This document shows, piece after piece, positions 1 to 10,500 of a stretch of 35,737 nt of DNA. The translations under genes and the position numbers were made by a program. Position 1 is the first letter of the stretch. Each line of letters opens with the position of its first letter. This stretch comes from JBCAWW01 sp039024315. Lineage in GTDB: Bacteria; Bacteroidota; Bacteroidia; J057. Location of the stretch: positions 1 through 35,737 of the forward strand of contig JBCCQN010000069.1 of the NCBI GenBank assembly GCA_039024315.1. Reading direction: 5' to 3'. The notes beneath the pieces are model-generated. The model saw only the letters and a list, made by a program, of their open reading frames with translations, was not told where the DNA came from and ran no database searches.

Positions 1-2
1 CC

Positions 3-2627
3 CAGCGAGGTTCCATCACCAGTCCTGCCGAGGGATTGATGATTTATAACCTTGATGACTCCTGTTTCAATTACTATGTGGGAAACCGTTGGATCAAAGA
101 CTGCGGAACAGTAAATGGAAAAGCGGTACGTCCTGTTTCTCTACCATATACCGGCACGGGCAATAACATTACTCCACTAGATATTGCGGTTGACGCCCAG
201 GGAAATCAACATATAATGGGAACCTTCAAGGGGACCGTAAATATTGGCGGAACCAGCCTGACCAGCAATGGGGACGATGATGTCTTCGTAGCCAAAATCG
301 ACTCTGAAGGAATCGTCCAATGGGTGTTCCAGATTGGTGGGACCGGAACCGACTTTGGTGGGGGCCTATCTTTGGACATGGCGGGAAATGTGTATGCTTG
401 CGGAGCCTTTCCTGGCTCCATCACGCTGGGGGGGAATACCCTGATTGGCAATGGGCCTTCCGATCTGTTTGTCGCCAAAATTTCTCCTGCGGGACAGTAC
501 CTATGGGCCATCAATGCCAATGGGCCAAGTGAGGGTGCCGCTTTAGGAATCGCCACCGATGCCAACGGGAACTCAGTCATTACAGGGGTTTTCCTTACGA
601 CCATTACCTTAGGAAATACCACGCTACAGAGCACCGGAAATACGACCGGCGTTTTTTTTGCTAGGCTCAATTCCACTGGACAATTTATGTGGGCCGTGAA
701 TGGAGAAGGTTCCGGTCAGCCTATCCCCATAGATGTGGCCCTGGACCAGCAGGGCAATGTGTACGGTACCGGTTTTTTCGATCCAGACATCACCTTTGGC
801 AGTACGATGCTTACAGGTACACAAGAACAGGTGTATCTCACCAAGCTCAGCGCTACCGGGCTGTTTATGTGGGCTATCGAAGTGGGAGGAGTTGAAGAGG
901 ATCGGCCAGGGGGGGTAGCCGTTGACAACGCTGGCAATGTCTATGTCGGTGGATCTTTTGGAAATACTGCGACTTTTGGCAGCTTTCAACGAACCAGCAA
1001 TGGAAACGATGATGTGTTTGTGGTAAAGGTCGATCCCAGTGGGCAGGTGCTATGGGTCAACAGCTTTGGAGGAACCGGGCTTGATAACGGTGGTGCCATA
1101 GTGAGTAACCCAAATGGAGACATCTACCTAAGCGGCAATTTCACAGGGACCGTTCCTTTCGGGAGCACCAATCTGGTCAGCACAGGGAGCCAAGATATAT
1201 TCATCACCAAACTCAATACAAGTGGTCAAACCCTGTGGGCCAGGCGAGCGGGAAGTCCTGTACAAGACCTGGGGACGAACGTAACGCTTGGGACAGGAAA
1301 GGTATACGTAACCGGGGCTGCAGATAGCAATGCTGAGTTTGATGGGGTATCTACTCCTACAGCAGGCGGCTTCATCTGGAAACTCAATGCGCAAGATGGC
1401 TCAAAAGTAGAGGAAGAATTAAGGTTGAATGACCTACAGGATGGAGACTCCGACGCAGCCAACGAACTACAAAGCCTTACGCTTACTGCCAACCAACTTT
1501 CCCTCTCCAATGGCGGCTCCGTTAGCTTAAGTACCTACCTGGACAATACCGACAACCAGACCCTCAACTTAAATGCTAACCAACTTTCCCTCACCAATGG
1601 TGGCGCAGTAGATCTTTCTTCATTCTACCAGACCCTCAGCCTCAATGCCAACCAACTTTCCCTCACCAATGGCGGCGCAGTAGCTCTTTCCTCATTCCAG
1701 GACAATCTGGGTAATCACCAAGCCACGCAAAACCTTCAATTGGGTTCTTTCTATTTGTCGGGGGATGGGGGCAATGAAGGGATATCGATTAGTTCAGATG
1801 GGAATGTCCTAATCGGTACCAATACGACTCTTCGAGCCAAACTACATATCAACGGTGGGGCCCTTTCCACCATTGGGGCGTATACATACCTAGCCAATCC
1901 TCCACCTCCTATTGATATTACGGGTACTAACTCGGGTGGGAACACAACCTTCTCTCTCTATGCCACCGACCGCATCGCTGCGGCAGAGTTCAATGCGCAC
2001 TCTGACCTGCGCATCAAGGACGTTGAGGGCATCTCCGACGCTGGTGAAGACCTCCACACCCTCATGCAACTCGAAATCACCAACTATCGCATGAAGGATA
2101 CCATTGCGAAAGGAATAGATCCCTACAAAAAGGTCATCGCCCAACAGGTCGCCGAAGTGTATCCACAAGCGGTAACGACTGATCTCATCGAAGTGGTCCC
2201 GGACATCTATCAGCGTGCAGAGAGGCAGGATGGGTGGATCATCTTAGCTACTAATTTACAAGTGGGTGAGCGCGTCAAGCTGATCACGGAGCAGAGTGCA
2301 GCGGTCTATGAGGTGAGTGCCGTTGAAGCTGGTCGTTTTCAGGTATTTGAGCCTGCTTCGCAGAACGCTTTTCTCGATCTGGCTGACTCCACGACCGTCT
2401 TCGTTTACGGCCGCGAAGTGTACGACTTTCACACCGTTGACTACGAAGCGATCTCTATGCTCAATGTGAGTGCAACCCAAGCGCAACAAGCCTTGCTCGA
2501 AGAGCAGCAAAAGGAAATTGAACAGCTAAAAAGAGAAAATCATCTCTTGCGGCAGTCCTTTGAAGCCCGCCTCCAACTCTTGGAAGCTAGCTTAGAACAA
2601 AATCGGATAGGTGCTAGTCAGCCCTAG
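3..2627 (+). CDS. Secreted SBBP-propeller protein with C-terminal S74 chaperone domain (5' truncated by window edge)
   Basis: The reading frame is open to the left edge. The residues before the first possible start (a TTG at 36) align with residues about 57-70 of the paralog at 2784, so the true start with its signal peptide lies outside. Numbering from the codon at 36: about 40-440 are repeated propeller units with D..GN.Y..G.F and D.FV.K motifs (SBBP-like); about 480-560 hold three NANQLSL-NGG repeats; about 640-830 form the S74 intramolecular chaperone domain with the SDLRIK motif, so Ser656 and Lys661 are the expected autocleavage dyad; about 815-855 are a coiled coil. In phage tailspikes this domain trimerises the stalk and cleaves itself off. 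A large extracellular trimeric fibre is inferred. The function is unknown. A strong terminator follows. Confidence 0.85.
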   Translation, partial: QRGSITSPAEGLMIYNLDDSCFNYYVGNRWIKDCGTVNGKAVRPVSLPYTGTGNNITPLDIAVDAQGNQHIMGTFKGTVNIGGTSLTSNGDDDVFVAKIDSEGIVQWVFQIGGTGTDFGGGLSLDMAGNVYACGAFPGSITLGGNTLIGNGPSDLFVAKISPAGQYLWAINANGPSEGAALGIATDANGNSVITGVFLTTITLGNTTLQSTGNTTGVFFARLNSTGQFMWAVNGEGSGQPIPIDVALDQQGNVYGTGFFDPDITFGSTMLTGTQEQVYLTKLSATGLFMWAIEVGGVEEDRPGGVAVDNAGNVYVGGSFGNTATFGSFQRTSNGNDDVFVVKVDPSGQVLWVNSFGGTGLDNGGAIVSNPNGDIYLSGNFTGTVPFGSTNLVSTGSQDIFITKLNTSGQTLWARRAGSPVQDLGTNVTLGTGKVYVTGAADSNAEFDGVSTPTAGGFIWKLNAQDGSKVEEELRLNDLQDGDSDAANELQSLTLTANQLSLSNGGSVSLSTYLDNTDNQTLNLNANQLSLTNGGAVDLSSFYQTLSLNANQLSLTNGGAVALSSFQDNLGNHQATQNLQLGSFYLSGDGGNEGISISSDGNVLIGTNTTLRAKLHINGGALSTIGAYTYLANPPPPIDITGTNSGGNTTFSLYATDRIAAAEFNAHSDLRIKDVEGISDAGEDLHTLMQLEITNYRMKDTIAKGIDPYKKVIAQQVAEVYPQAVTTDLIEVVPDIYQRAERQDGWIILATNLQVGERVKLITEQSAAVYEVSAVEAGRFQVFEPASQNAFLDLADSTTVFVYGREVYDFHTVDYEAISMLNVSATQAQQALLEEQQKEIEQLKRENHLLRQSFEARLQLLEASLEQNRIGASQP
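1474..1703 (+). repeat. Tandem NANQLSL-NGG coding repeats
   Basis: Three consecutive units encode L.L.ANQLSL(S/T)NGG(S/A)V.LS, the last two nearly identical in DNA. Such short beta-strand repeats occur in stalk regions of Bacteroidota tail-fibre-like proteins, where they are thought to form the shaft before the S74 domain. The units lie between the propeller and the chaperone domain of the first gene. Confidence 0.65.
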
Positions 2628-2654
2628 CTTAGACGTTTCATATTGGCCTATCCT

Positions 2655-2686
2655 GAGCCCTTTCTACTTGGAAAGGGCTCTTTTTT
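2655..2686 (+). terminator. Rho-independent terminator after first S74 gene
   Basis: A perfect 10-bp stem (GAGCCCTTTC at 2655-2664, GAAAGGGCTC at 2671-2680) with a 6-nt loop is followed directly by six T residues. It starts 28 nt after the stop codon and separates the two S74 genes into distinct transcription units. Confidence 0.9.
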
Positions 2687-2783
2687 CATTCTAGGAACAA
2701 TAGTCCATAGATTCTGAACCATAATCCATAAGCCAGGACACTCAAAATCAGAAGTTTAGGCATCACCTATAACTCCTAAACAA

Positions 2784-5700
2784 ATGAAACGTCTCGTTTT
2801 TATCATGATTTTTTCGGGCTTATCGATGGCCCTGTTCGCCCAGTCTGTGGGCATCAACCCTAATGGAAGTACCCCCAATCCCAGCGCGATGCTGGATGTG
2901 CAGGCCAACGATAAAGGCATGCTCATCCCGCGCATGACCACTGATCAGCGAAATGCGATTGTGAGTCCGGCCACTGGTTTGATGATCTATAACCTGGATG
3001 ATTCCTGTTTCAATTATTACGCTGGTAGCCGTTGGATCTTAGACTGCGGTAGTTCCCAAGATTCCAGTCGTATTGAATCTGTTGCTTTTGGGGGATCTGG
3101 CCTTGATCGGGGGGAGCATATAGACGTAGATAATCAAGGTAATATATATGTAGCAGGCATCTTTGACGGAACATTAAACCTTGGAGACACTACCTTTACC
3201 AACTCTGTTACCAACGGTTTACCGGACATTTTTATCACCAAAATCAGCCCTTCTGGTCAAGTGCTCTGGGCCATACAGGGTTCTGGTCCTGATGGTCTTG
3301 GAGTAAATGGAATCGTCGTAGACGCGGCTGGCAACACTCATGTGTGTGGAGTGGTAAGTAGTAGCCTCAGCTTTGGTTCTCAGACGATCAATCCGGGCAT
3401 GTATGTGCTAAAAATTAGCCCTAATGGGCAAATCCTTTGGACGGCGACGGCTAATGTGCAATCAGCGGCTGACCTTGCATTAGATGGAGTAGGCAACTGC
3501 TATGTTGCGGGGGCTTTTGCCGGATCAGTTGCGTTTGGCACCCAAACAGTCAATACCAATGACCCAAATCTACTTGCCAGAGATATCTACATTGCCAGGC
3601 TTACTCCCTCCGGAAGCTGGGATTGGGCGATGAGTGATGGCGGAAATCTAGGCGCCACTGAAGTTTTGACGGATATATCTACTGATGCTGCAGGCAATTG
3701 CGTAGTCGGGGGGTATACCCAAGGAGCAGGAGGATTAGGAAACGTCAGCTTAAACTCTGCTTATTTTTTGGCTAAATACACTGCTAGCGGGCAATTCCTC
3801 TGGGCAGTCCCTATGATTGTGGACGATCTCTATGATGTGGTGCAAGATGGAGCGGGAAATGCCTATGTTACCGGCTATTTTAGCGCTACTGCTACCTTTG
3901 GCACCTTTAGCCTAACAAGTTCAAACGCAGGCAATAATTTTGATGTTTTCGTGGCCAAAGTAAGTAGCAGTGGTAGCTTCGAATGGGCCAATGCTTATGG
4001 AACAAGTACGTTTGAAGAAGGAGTATCAATCTCTGCTGACGGCGCAGGTAATATCTTTGTGGCTGGAGGCTTTGACAACCAGACGACATATGGTACTACC
4101 ACCTTAACGGCATCAGGAGGTTCAAGTGTGTATGCCCTCAAAATCGATCCTATGGGACAAGTGCTTTGGGCTCGCACTGCAGGGGGAAGTGGGGTTAGCG
4201 ATGGCTATGGTATTACAAATGACGCTCAGGGCAATGCTTATGTTACCGGAGACTTTTCTGGCAACGTCATATTTGGGGAGAGTAACCTGAGCAGCCAGGG
4301 AACGAGCGATATGTTTACCTGGCCTATCAATGGCCAGACAGGTGGCCCTCTTTTTCAGAGAAATAGTTTGTTTAGTTCCAAACAGGCAGATAACCTAGGG
4401 GACCACCTCGCTACCCAAACGCTTGACCTCAATGGCAATGACCTCACTAATGGAGACACCATGAGAGCGACGGCCTTCATCGGAAATGGAGCCGGCCTAA
4501 CCAATATTGCGCTGGATGATTTGGGCAATCACGAAGCTAGCCAAACGCTCAACCTTAACGGCAATGACCTTATCAATGGCGACACAATTACCGCAGTTGC
4601 CTTCCTTGGCAATGGAGCCGGCCTGACCAATGTGCCTGGGGATAACTTGGGCAATCACCTTGCTACCCAAACGCTTGACCTCAATGGCAATAACCTCACC
4701 AACGGGGGTACTCTTACGGCTATGTCCTTTATCGGCAATGGGGCGGGTCTAACGAATGTGCCTGGGGATAACTTGGGCAATCACCTCGCTACTCAAAACC
4801 TACAATTGGCTGGAAACTGGCTTTCTCATGATGGAGATAACGAGGGGCTATTTGTAAGCACGAACGGTAGTATCGGCATCAACGCCAATACCCCTGCCCC
4901 CAGTGCGGTGCTGGATGTGCAGGCCACCGACAAGGGTATCCTGATCCCCCGTATGATCAGCACCAATCGTACGACCATTGTCAATCCTGTCGAAGGACTG
5001 ATGGTTTATGATTCAACCACCCATAGTTTCTGGTACTACCAACAAGGCTGGCGAGAACTGGGCGTAAATACCAGCACCAGGCTTCAAGATGCAGATCAGG
5101 ATACCTATATCGCTGTGGAACAAAACCCTGATGAAGATATCATCCGCATAAACGCCAAAGGAAGAGAAGTGGTCCGGGTAGACACCTTGAATACCTTCCT
5201 GAAAACTAATCTTTTCGCGGGCAGGACAATCGCAACAAACGCCATCAATATTGTCAATTTCCAAAGTGCTAGTTTTAATGCCCTCGGTATTTCTAATCCA
5301 GGTTGGCAAGCATTTACGGCCTCTAGTGGTGGGAGACTTGATTTTATTGAGATAGTTTTGGCCACGCCGGCAGCATCCAGTTATATGATTAGTATTTACG
5401 AAGGAGTAGGCACCAGTGGGAACATACCTCTATCAACGGCGACCCTCTCTTCTCCAACAAGTAGTGCGTGGAATCCGATCAATTTTCCTGACGAAGTGAT
5501 CCTAAAAGAAGGAGTTACTTATACCATCGGATTCAACACCATATTTAATATCGGATTTTATTTGGGTCAATATCCCAATGCGCCAAGTATTTTGGGCGGT
5601 GGGGATGTCTTTCTTCTCAGGGTAAATTTGTTTCCCGAATCCTATACGATCAATTTTGTGGGCAACAAGATCGGGATTGGCACGCAACAGCCTGATACCA

Positions 5701-7379
5701 CCTTGCATGTAGTTGGACAGTTTCAATATCAGGACAACAACCAAGCATTGGGTCGTATTCTCACTTCGGATGCGAATGGGATGGCGAGTTGGCAAGCGCC
5801 ATTTGGTGATAACCTAGGTAATCATACTGCTAGTCAAAATGTCGTCTTAGGCGGGAACTGGCTATCGGGAGATGGAGACAATGAAGGCCTTCGCATTGAC
5901 CCCACTGGTCAGGTAAGAGTAAATGGAAGCCTTCGTATTGCACCCGCTGGTCAGGTAGTAACCTATGGTAACAATGTATTAAACATTGCGAATACTGAGG
6001 CCGATGGATTCGGCTCTCCTACCGGAGGAATTGGGTTCCACAAAAACCTTGCTGGAGGCTTCGGGCATGCAGCCATTTACACTGATGGTATTGGCGGCTT
6101 CAATGGCTCCTTGGTATTCGCTACAGATGGAGATGGAATCAAAAATTCAAACCCTACTGAGAAGATGCGGATTCGATATGATGGCAATGTTGGTATCGGT
6201 ACTAGCACCCCTCAGAATAAATTGGATATAGAAGGCGGACTGGCTGTAGGAACAGCTTATGCTGGTAATTCTTCTATCACTTCCCCTGCCAACGGTGCAA
6301 TCATTGAAGGTAATGTCGGTATCGGTACGACTTCTCCGCAGCATAGGCTGGATTTGGGAAGTACGGTAGGGCGCAAACTAGCCTTATATCAAAACGCAGC
6401 GGGAACGGCTTTGTATGGCTTTGGAGCTCTTAATGACAATGTCGAAATCTATGCGGGCAGTGCTGGTTCCGCAAATCCGCCCCAAATGGTTATCAATGCC
6501 AATGGGAATGTGGGTATCGGGTTACCAAATTCTTCTCCCACGCCTGTCCGAGGGAAATTGGAAATAGAGGGGGTAGCAGCTCCTCATCCTATTAACCTTC
6601 ATGGTTTTCTGAGCACAGCAGGTGCTAGTACCAATACAAGTGCGAACAATTCCTATTCTATTTATGCCACTGGCGCCATAGCGGGTTCTGACTTCAATGC
6701 TTTTTCGGATAAGCGTATCAAAACCATAATAGGCGTTTCAGATAGTGAAGCTGATCTGAGTACCCTGATGCAGATCGAAGTTACGGACTACCGTTTACGC
6801 GACAGCATCGCAAAAGGAACTCGCCCCTACAAAAAAGTGATCGCCCAACAAGTCGCCGAGGTCTACCCCCAAGCCGTAACCACTACTCTCACCGAAGTGG
6901 TACCTGACATATATCAGCGTGCTACGGTACAAGATCGCTGGATCATGCTGACCACCGATTTACAAGTGGGTGAACGCGTCAAGCTGATCACTAAGCAGAG
7001 CGCGGCGGTCTATGAGGTGAGTGCCGTTGAGTCCGAGCGTTTTCAGGTATGGGAGCCTGCTTCGCAGAACGCTTCTCTCGATCTGGCTGACTCCACCACT
7101 GTCTTTGTTTATGGCCGTGAAGTAGATGATTTTCACACCGTTGACTACGAAGCGATCTCCATGCTCAATGTGAGTGCTACCCAAGCGCAACAAAAATTGA
7201 TCGGATCTTTACAGGCGTTGCTCGAAGAACAGCAGATCACCATCCAATCGCAACAAGCCCAAATTGAGGCCCTTGAGGCTAATCAGCAAAAAACACTTGA
7301 GCTTGTACAACTCTTGCAAGCTCAAGTTCAGCAGTTAGATTCTGCTCAAGCTCAGGCAGTTATTTCAGCTCAAAAATAA
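2784..7379 (+). CDS. Secreted SBBP-propeller/tail-fibre-like protein with S74 chaperone domain
   Basis: 1531 aa. The ATG at 2784 gives a clean signal peptide (MKRLVFIMIFSGLSMALFAQ, cleavage expected near residue 20). A VGINPNG...PSAMLDVQ motif leads into propeller repeats at about 90-520. Then come 42-residue stalk repeats (about 536-672), a second GIN.N..APSAVLDVQ segment (about 693-760), a beta-rich jelly-roll-like part (about 810-960), several GIGT-type stalk motifs and the S74 domain (about 1295-1480). The dyad is Ser1308/Lys1313 in SDKRIK. The C-terminus is coiled coil rich in Gln. No T9SS sorting domain is visible in either paralog, so the export route beyond the periplasm is unclear. 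Its last roughly 240 codons resemble the upstream gene closely in DNA as well as protein. An adhesin or surface fibre is the likeliest role (inference). Confidence 0.88.
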   Translation: MKRLVFIMIFSGLSMALFAQSVGINPNGSTPNPSAMLDVQANDKGMLIPRMTTDQRNAIVSPATGLMIYNLDDSCFNYYAGSRWILDCGSSQDSSRIESVAFGGSGLDRGEHIDVDNQGNIYVAGIFDGTLNLGDTTFTNSVTNGLPDIFITKISPSGQVLWAIQGSGPDGLGVNGIVVDAAGNTHVCGVVSSSLSFGSQTINPGMYVLKISPNGQILWTATANVQSAADLALDGVGNCYVAGAFAGSVAFGTQTVNTNDPNLLARDIYIARLTPSGSWDWAMSDGGNLGATEVLTDISTDAAGNCVVGGYTQGAGGLGNVSLNSAYFLAKYTASGQFLWAVPMIVDDLYDVVQDGAGNAYVTGYFSATATFGTFSLTSSNAGNNFDVFVAKVSSSGSFEWANAYGTSTFEEGVSISADGAGNIFVAGGFDNQTTYGTTTLTASGGSSVYALKIDPMGQVLWARTAGGSGVSDGYGITNDAQGNAYVTGDFSGNVIFGESNLSSQGTSDMFTWPINGQTGGPLFQRNSLFSSKQADNLGDHLATQTLDLNGNDLTNGDTMRATAFIGNGAGLTNIALDDLGNHEASQTLNLNGNDLINGDTITAVAFLGNGAGLTNVPGDNLGNHLATQTLDLNGNNLTNGGTLTAMSFIGNGAGLTNVPGDNLGNHLATQNLQLAGNWLSHDGDNEGLFVSTNGSIGINANTPAPSAVLDVQATDKGILIPRMISTNRTTIVNPVEGLMVYDSTTHSFWYYQQGWRELGVNTSTRLQDADQDTYIAVEQNPDEDIIRINAKGREVVRVDTLNTFLKTNLFAGRTIATNAINIVNFQSASFNALGISNPGWQAFTASSGGRLDFIEIVLATPAASSYMISIYEGVGTSGNIPLSTATLSSPTSSAWNPINFPDEVILKEGVTYTIGFNTIFNIGFYLGQYPNAPSILGGGDVFLLRVNLFPESYTINFVGNKIGIGTQQPDTTLHVVGQFQYQDNNQALGRILTSDANGMASWQAPFGDNLGNHTASQNVVLGGNWLSGDGDNEGLRIDPTGQVRVNGSLRIAPAGQVVTYGNNVLNIANTEADGFGSPTGGIGFHKNLAGGFGHAAIYTDGIGGFNGSLVFATDGDGIKNSNPTEKMRIRYDGNVGIGTSTPQNKLDIEGGLAVGTAYAGNSSITSPANGAIIEGNVGIGTTSPQHRLDLGSTVGRKLALYQNAAGTALYGFGALNDNVEIYAGSAGSANPPQMVINANGNVGIGLPNSSPTPVRGKLEIEGVAAPHPINLHGFLSTAGASTNTSANNSYSIYATGAIAGSDFNAFSDKRIKTIIGVSDSEADLSTLMQIEVTDYRLRDSIAKGTRPYKKVIAQQVAEVYPQAVTTTLTEVVPDIYQRATVQDRWIMLTTDLQVGERVKLITKQSAAVYEVSAVESERFQVWEPASQNASLDLADSTTVFVYGREVDDFHTVDYEAISMLNVSATQAQQKLIGSLQALLEEQQITIQSQQAQIEALEANQQKTLELVQLLQAQVQQLDSAQAQAVISAQK
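4389..4800 (+). repeat. 126-bp tandem coding repeats (42-aa stalk units)
   Basis: The motif D(N/D)LG(N/D)H.A(T/S)Q.L.LNGN.L begins at 4389, 4515, 4641 and 4767, an exact period of 126 bp. Three full units and the head of a fourth are present, each ending in FIGNGAGLTN. The fourth changes into the NLQLAGNWLS motif that is also found in the upstream paralog. The exact register suggests unequal crossing-over within the gene. Confidence 0.85.
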
Positions 7380-7406
7380 TATCCCTTATCCTCTCATCCC
7401 TTACTT

Positions 7407-7515
7407 TAAGTACTTAGACAATAGTATTCAGTATTAAGACCTAAGAAAATCGGACTATGTGGTTCAGCAGAACCTTTTTTCTCGGTACTACATACTTTTT
7501 ACTCTGTACTTAGAT
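7407..7515. repeat. Family B interspersed repeat, copy 1
   Basis: This element begins TAAGTACTTAGACAATAGTA and ends near CTGTACTTAG. AAGTAC/GTACTT are inverted ends. Its interior holds GGTTC-AGCA-GAACC followed by TTTTTT, a terminator-like hairpin. It starts 28 bp after the stop of the second S74 gene, between convergent genes. Related copies lie at 12454, 27124, 31475 and 33380. Confidence 0.75.
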
Positions 7516-7521
7516 AGTTTT

Positions 7522-7562
7522 GAAGCCCCCTTCCAAGTTTGGAAGAGGGCTTCTCATTTTTT
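7522..7562 (+). terminator. Terminator hairpin between convergent genes
   Basis: A 13-bp stem with one mismatch (7522-7534 and 7541-7553) and a 6-nt loop is followed by TCATTTTTTG. It lies downstream of the second S74 gene and also of the opposite-strand gene ending at 7599, so it may serve both, though the T tract favours the + direction. Confidence 0.7.
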
Positions 7563-7598
7563 GTGTGGATGTCTTTGAAAACGGCTTAATCTCGAATG

Positions 7599-10500
7599 TT
7601 ATTCTTCACCTGGTAAAGCTTGTCCCTCCATCCAAGGAGCGCCAGCCTTGATTAAGTCTGCTTCGAGTGCAGGCAGCGTTTTGTCAATAATCATTGCGAG
7701 TTCTGCCTTGAGATCTTGGAGGTCTTCCTTCGCAATGGCGACGCTTGCACGATGCATAGGGGTTGGGCCATAGGTGCTACCCAGAGCTCTGAAACCAACA
7801 TACATGCGGCTGCGAGGAGCGGGGGCAGAGGGTTCTCCCACTTCGCCCTTTACTGGATCTCCATTCATCTGATTTTCTAAATCAAGCAATTGCTGGTGGG
7901 TCTCGTATAAACGAGGCATGAGCGTAGGATCATCTTTAGTGGTACGTCCGAGCGCGGTGTACATAGCCTTAAGCTTCTTCATGCTGGTTTTGAGGGCTGC
8001 AGAGGTAGCCGTCATATCTTGCTGTAGCTCCTGTAACTCTTCCCTAAAGGCAGTGAATTGTTCGCTAGAAGCACCTGGTAAGGCGCCTTGGCGTAGTGGC
8101 TTCACGATAAAGGATTTGGGTTCAGTAAGCTGTTTCATGACTCCATCTACGACGCTCACCATAGTGACAGTATAAGTGCCCGGGGTGGCCATGATACCAG
8201 ATCCTCCAAAAGGAGAACCATTTGATTTTCGATCCAGCTCGATGCCACCTTTTGATGCATAGCGTAGATTCCAACTAACTCGGTTGATGCCAGCGGAGTT
8301 CTTGCCTTTGATGCGATTGACTACCTCACCTGCTTCATCTTTGATGATCAACATGATTTGGGGAGCTTGCTCTCGCTTTTCAGCTTCAAGGGCTTCCCAG
8401 CCGGGAAAGCTAAGCGGCTCACCCGCTTCTGCTAATTCTCTTTCTGCTGTTTTACGTTCTTGTGCTCGTGTTTTCAAAGCATCTTTTAGGTAGTAGGTAA
8501 AAGTTGCCCCAAAAGCTGGGTTAGGAGCTACATATTTTGCACTTCCCTGTGAGCTTACGCGCATTCTAGGCATATACCAAAGCGCATCTTTGATATCAAA
8601 CATCATGGCTTCTTCGGCTAGGACCTCCGTAGAAAGCTGTCGCAAAGGAGAGATATCATCCAAAACAAAGAAGCTACGTCCAAAGGAGGCCGCCACTAGG
8701 TCATTTTCTCGACGCTGTATGGTGATATCACGGAAAGAAATCGTTGGGACCCCCCCTTTTAGTTGCGTCCATTGCTCTCCACCATCTATGGTGAAATAGA
8801 TGCCAAATTCGGTAGCTGCAAATAGTAGATTGGGTTCTACATGGTCTTGTACCATTCGCCAAATGAGGGTACGGTCTGGTAGATTTCCTCTGATTGAGCT
8901 CCAGCTATTTCCGCGGTCGGTACTCTTGAGGATATAGGGTTTAAAGTCTCCTTCTTTATGGTTGTCTAAACAGAGATAAACGGTATTGGCGTCGTGTAGG
9001 TCAGCTCTAATGTCATTGACAAAGGATCGATCAGGTAGGCCTTTGATAGAGCCAATCATAATCTTGCGCCAGCTTTTGCCGCCATCTTCTGTTACTTGTA
9101 CGATACCATCGTCTGTACCAGCATAAATGAGGTTTTCATCAAGCGGCGATTCTGCTAAAGAGGTGATCGTATTATAATCCGACATGGCTTTCAAATCCCA
9201 AGCATTGTCCCAGCTTTGGATCCCGCCCATGATAGGCAGCGTAAGACGCTCTTCGTCGCGGGTTAGGTCTCCAGAAATAGCGGTCCAACTATCTCCCCGA
9301 TTCTCGGAACGCCAGACTCGGGCCGACGCAAAATAAAGCCGAGCAGGATCATGTGCGCTCACTAGGATAGGAGCATCCCAATTATAGCGTTCGTAATCTT
9401 CTCCTGCACCCGCTTGAGGTTGGATCGATACCTGTTCTCCTGTAATCTGATCAATGCGATACAAACCACCCTTTTGGGTTTCTGCATAGGTGATGTTTGG
9501 ATTGCCCGGTTCAATAGCGGATTGGTGGCCATCGGCAAAGAGGGTTTTCCACCAGTCTGCATTACGGATACCGTGCATATTATCAGTACGTGATGGGCCA
9601 CCGTGAGAGCCATTATCCTGCGTTCCGCCATAGATATTGTAGAAGGGTTCGGAATCATCTACAGCAAGTTTATAGTACTGCGTAATGGGCATATTGTCGA
9701 TAAAACGCCAGTTTTCGGCTAAGTCCAGACTTTCGTATAGCCCCCCGTCGGTTCCTAAGAGTATGTAGTCTGGATCGTCATCGCGGAAAGCCATGGCATG
9801 GCTATCAGAGTGAACGCCATTACGCTTAAGGAAGCGGTAAGTCTTGAAGTGGTCATCGCTGACGTACATACTGTTGTTGACAAGATAGAGACGACCTTCA
9901 TGATGAGGTGAAGCATATAGTTCTTGGTAATAATGCGGTCCAGTAGCTCCTGCGACAGCATCAGACTGCTTGGTCCAGGTTTGGCCGCGATTTTCAGACA
10001 TGAAGACGCCACCTTTGGTGCGTAATAGTTCGATTGCGGCATAGACACGATCAGGATTCTGAGGAGAGATGGCGAGGCCAATTTTGCCCATATTGACATT
10101 GGGGAGTCCTCCGCTGAGTTTCTCCCAAGTTTCTCCACCGTCTAGGCTGCGATGGATGCCTGAGCCGGGGCCGCCGCCCAGATAAGCCGCTACCGTACGG
10201 TGCCGGTCCCAAGTCGCAGCGTACATGCGGTCTGGATCTCTCGGATCAACTACTAGGTCAGTAACGCCTGTCCATTCACCCTCACCGAGGACTTTTTGCC
10301 AAGTTTCGCCTCCATTGGTGGTTTTATAGAGACCTCGTTCACCCCCACTGCTCCATAAAGGGCCTTGTACTGCGGCCCAAATGATATCAGAGTTATGGGG
10401 ATGAACGACAATTTTAGAAATGTGCTCTGAGGCCTCTAGCCCCATCTTTTTCCAGCTGCGCCCATTGTCAAGGCTACGGTAGATACCATCTCCGTAGCCA

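Noticed and set aside
1..7379. Prophage tail-fibre region
   Set aside because: S74 domains occur in phage tails, but here they are attached to a bacterial signal peptide and propeller repeats, with no other phage genes nearby.
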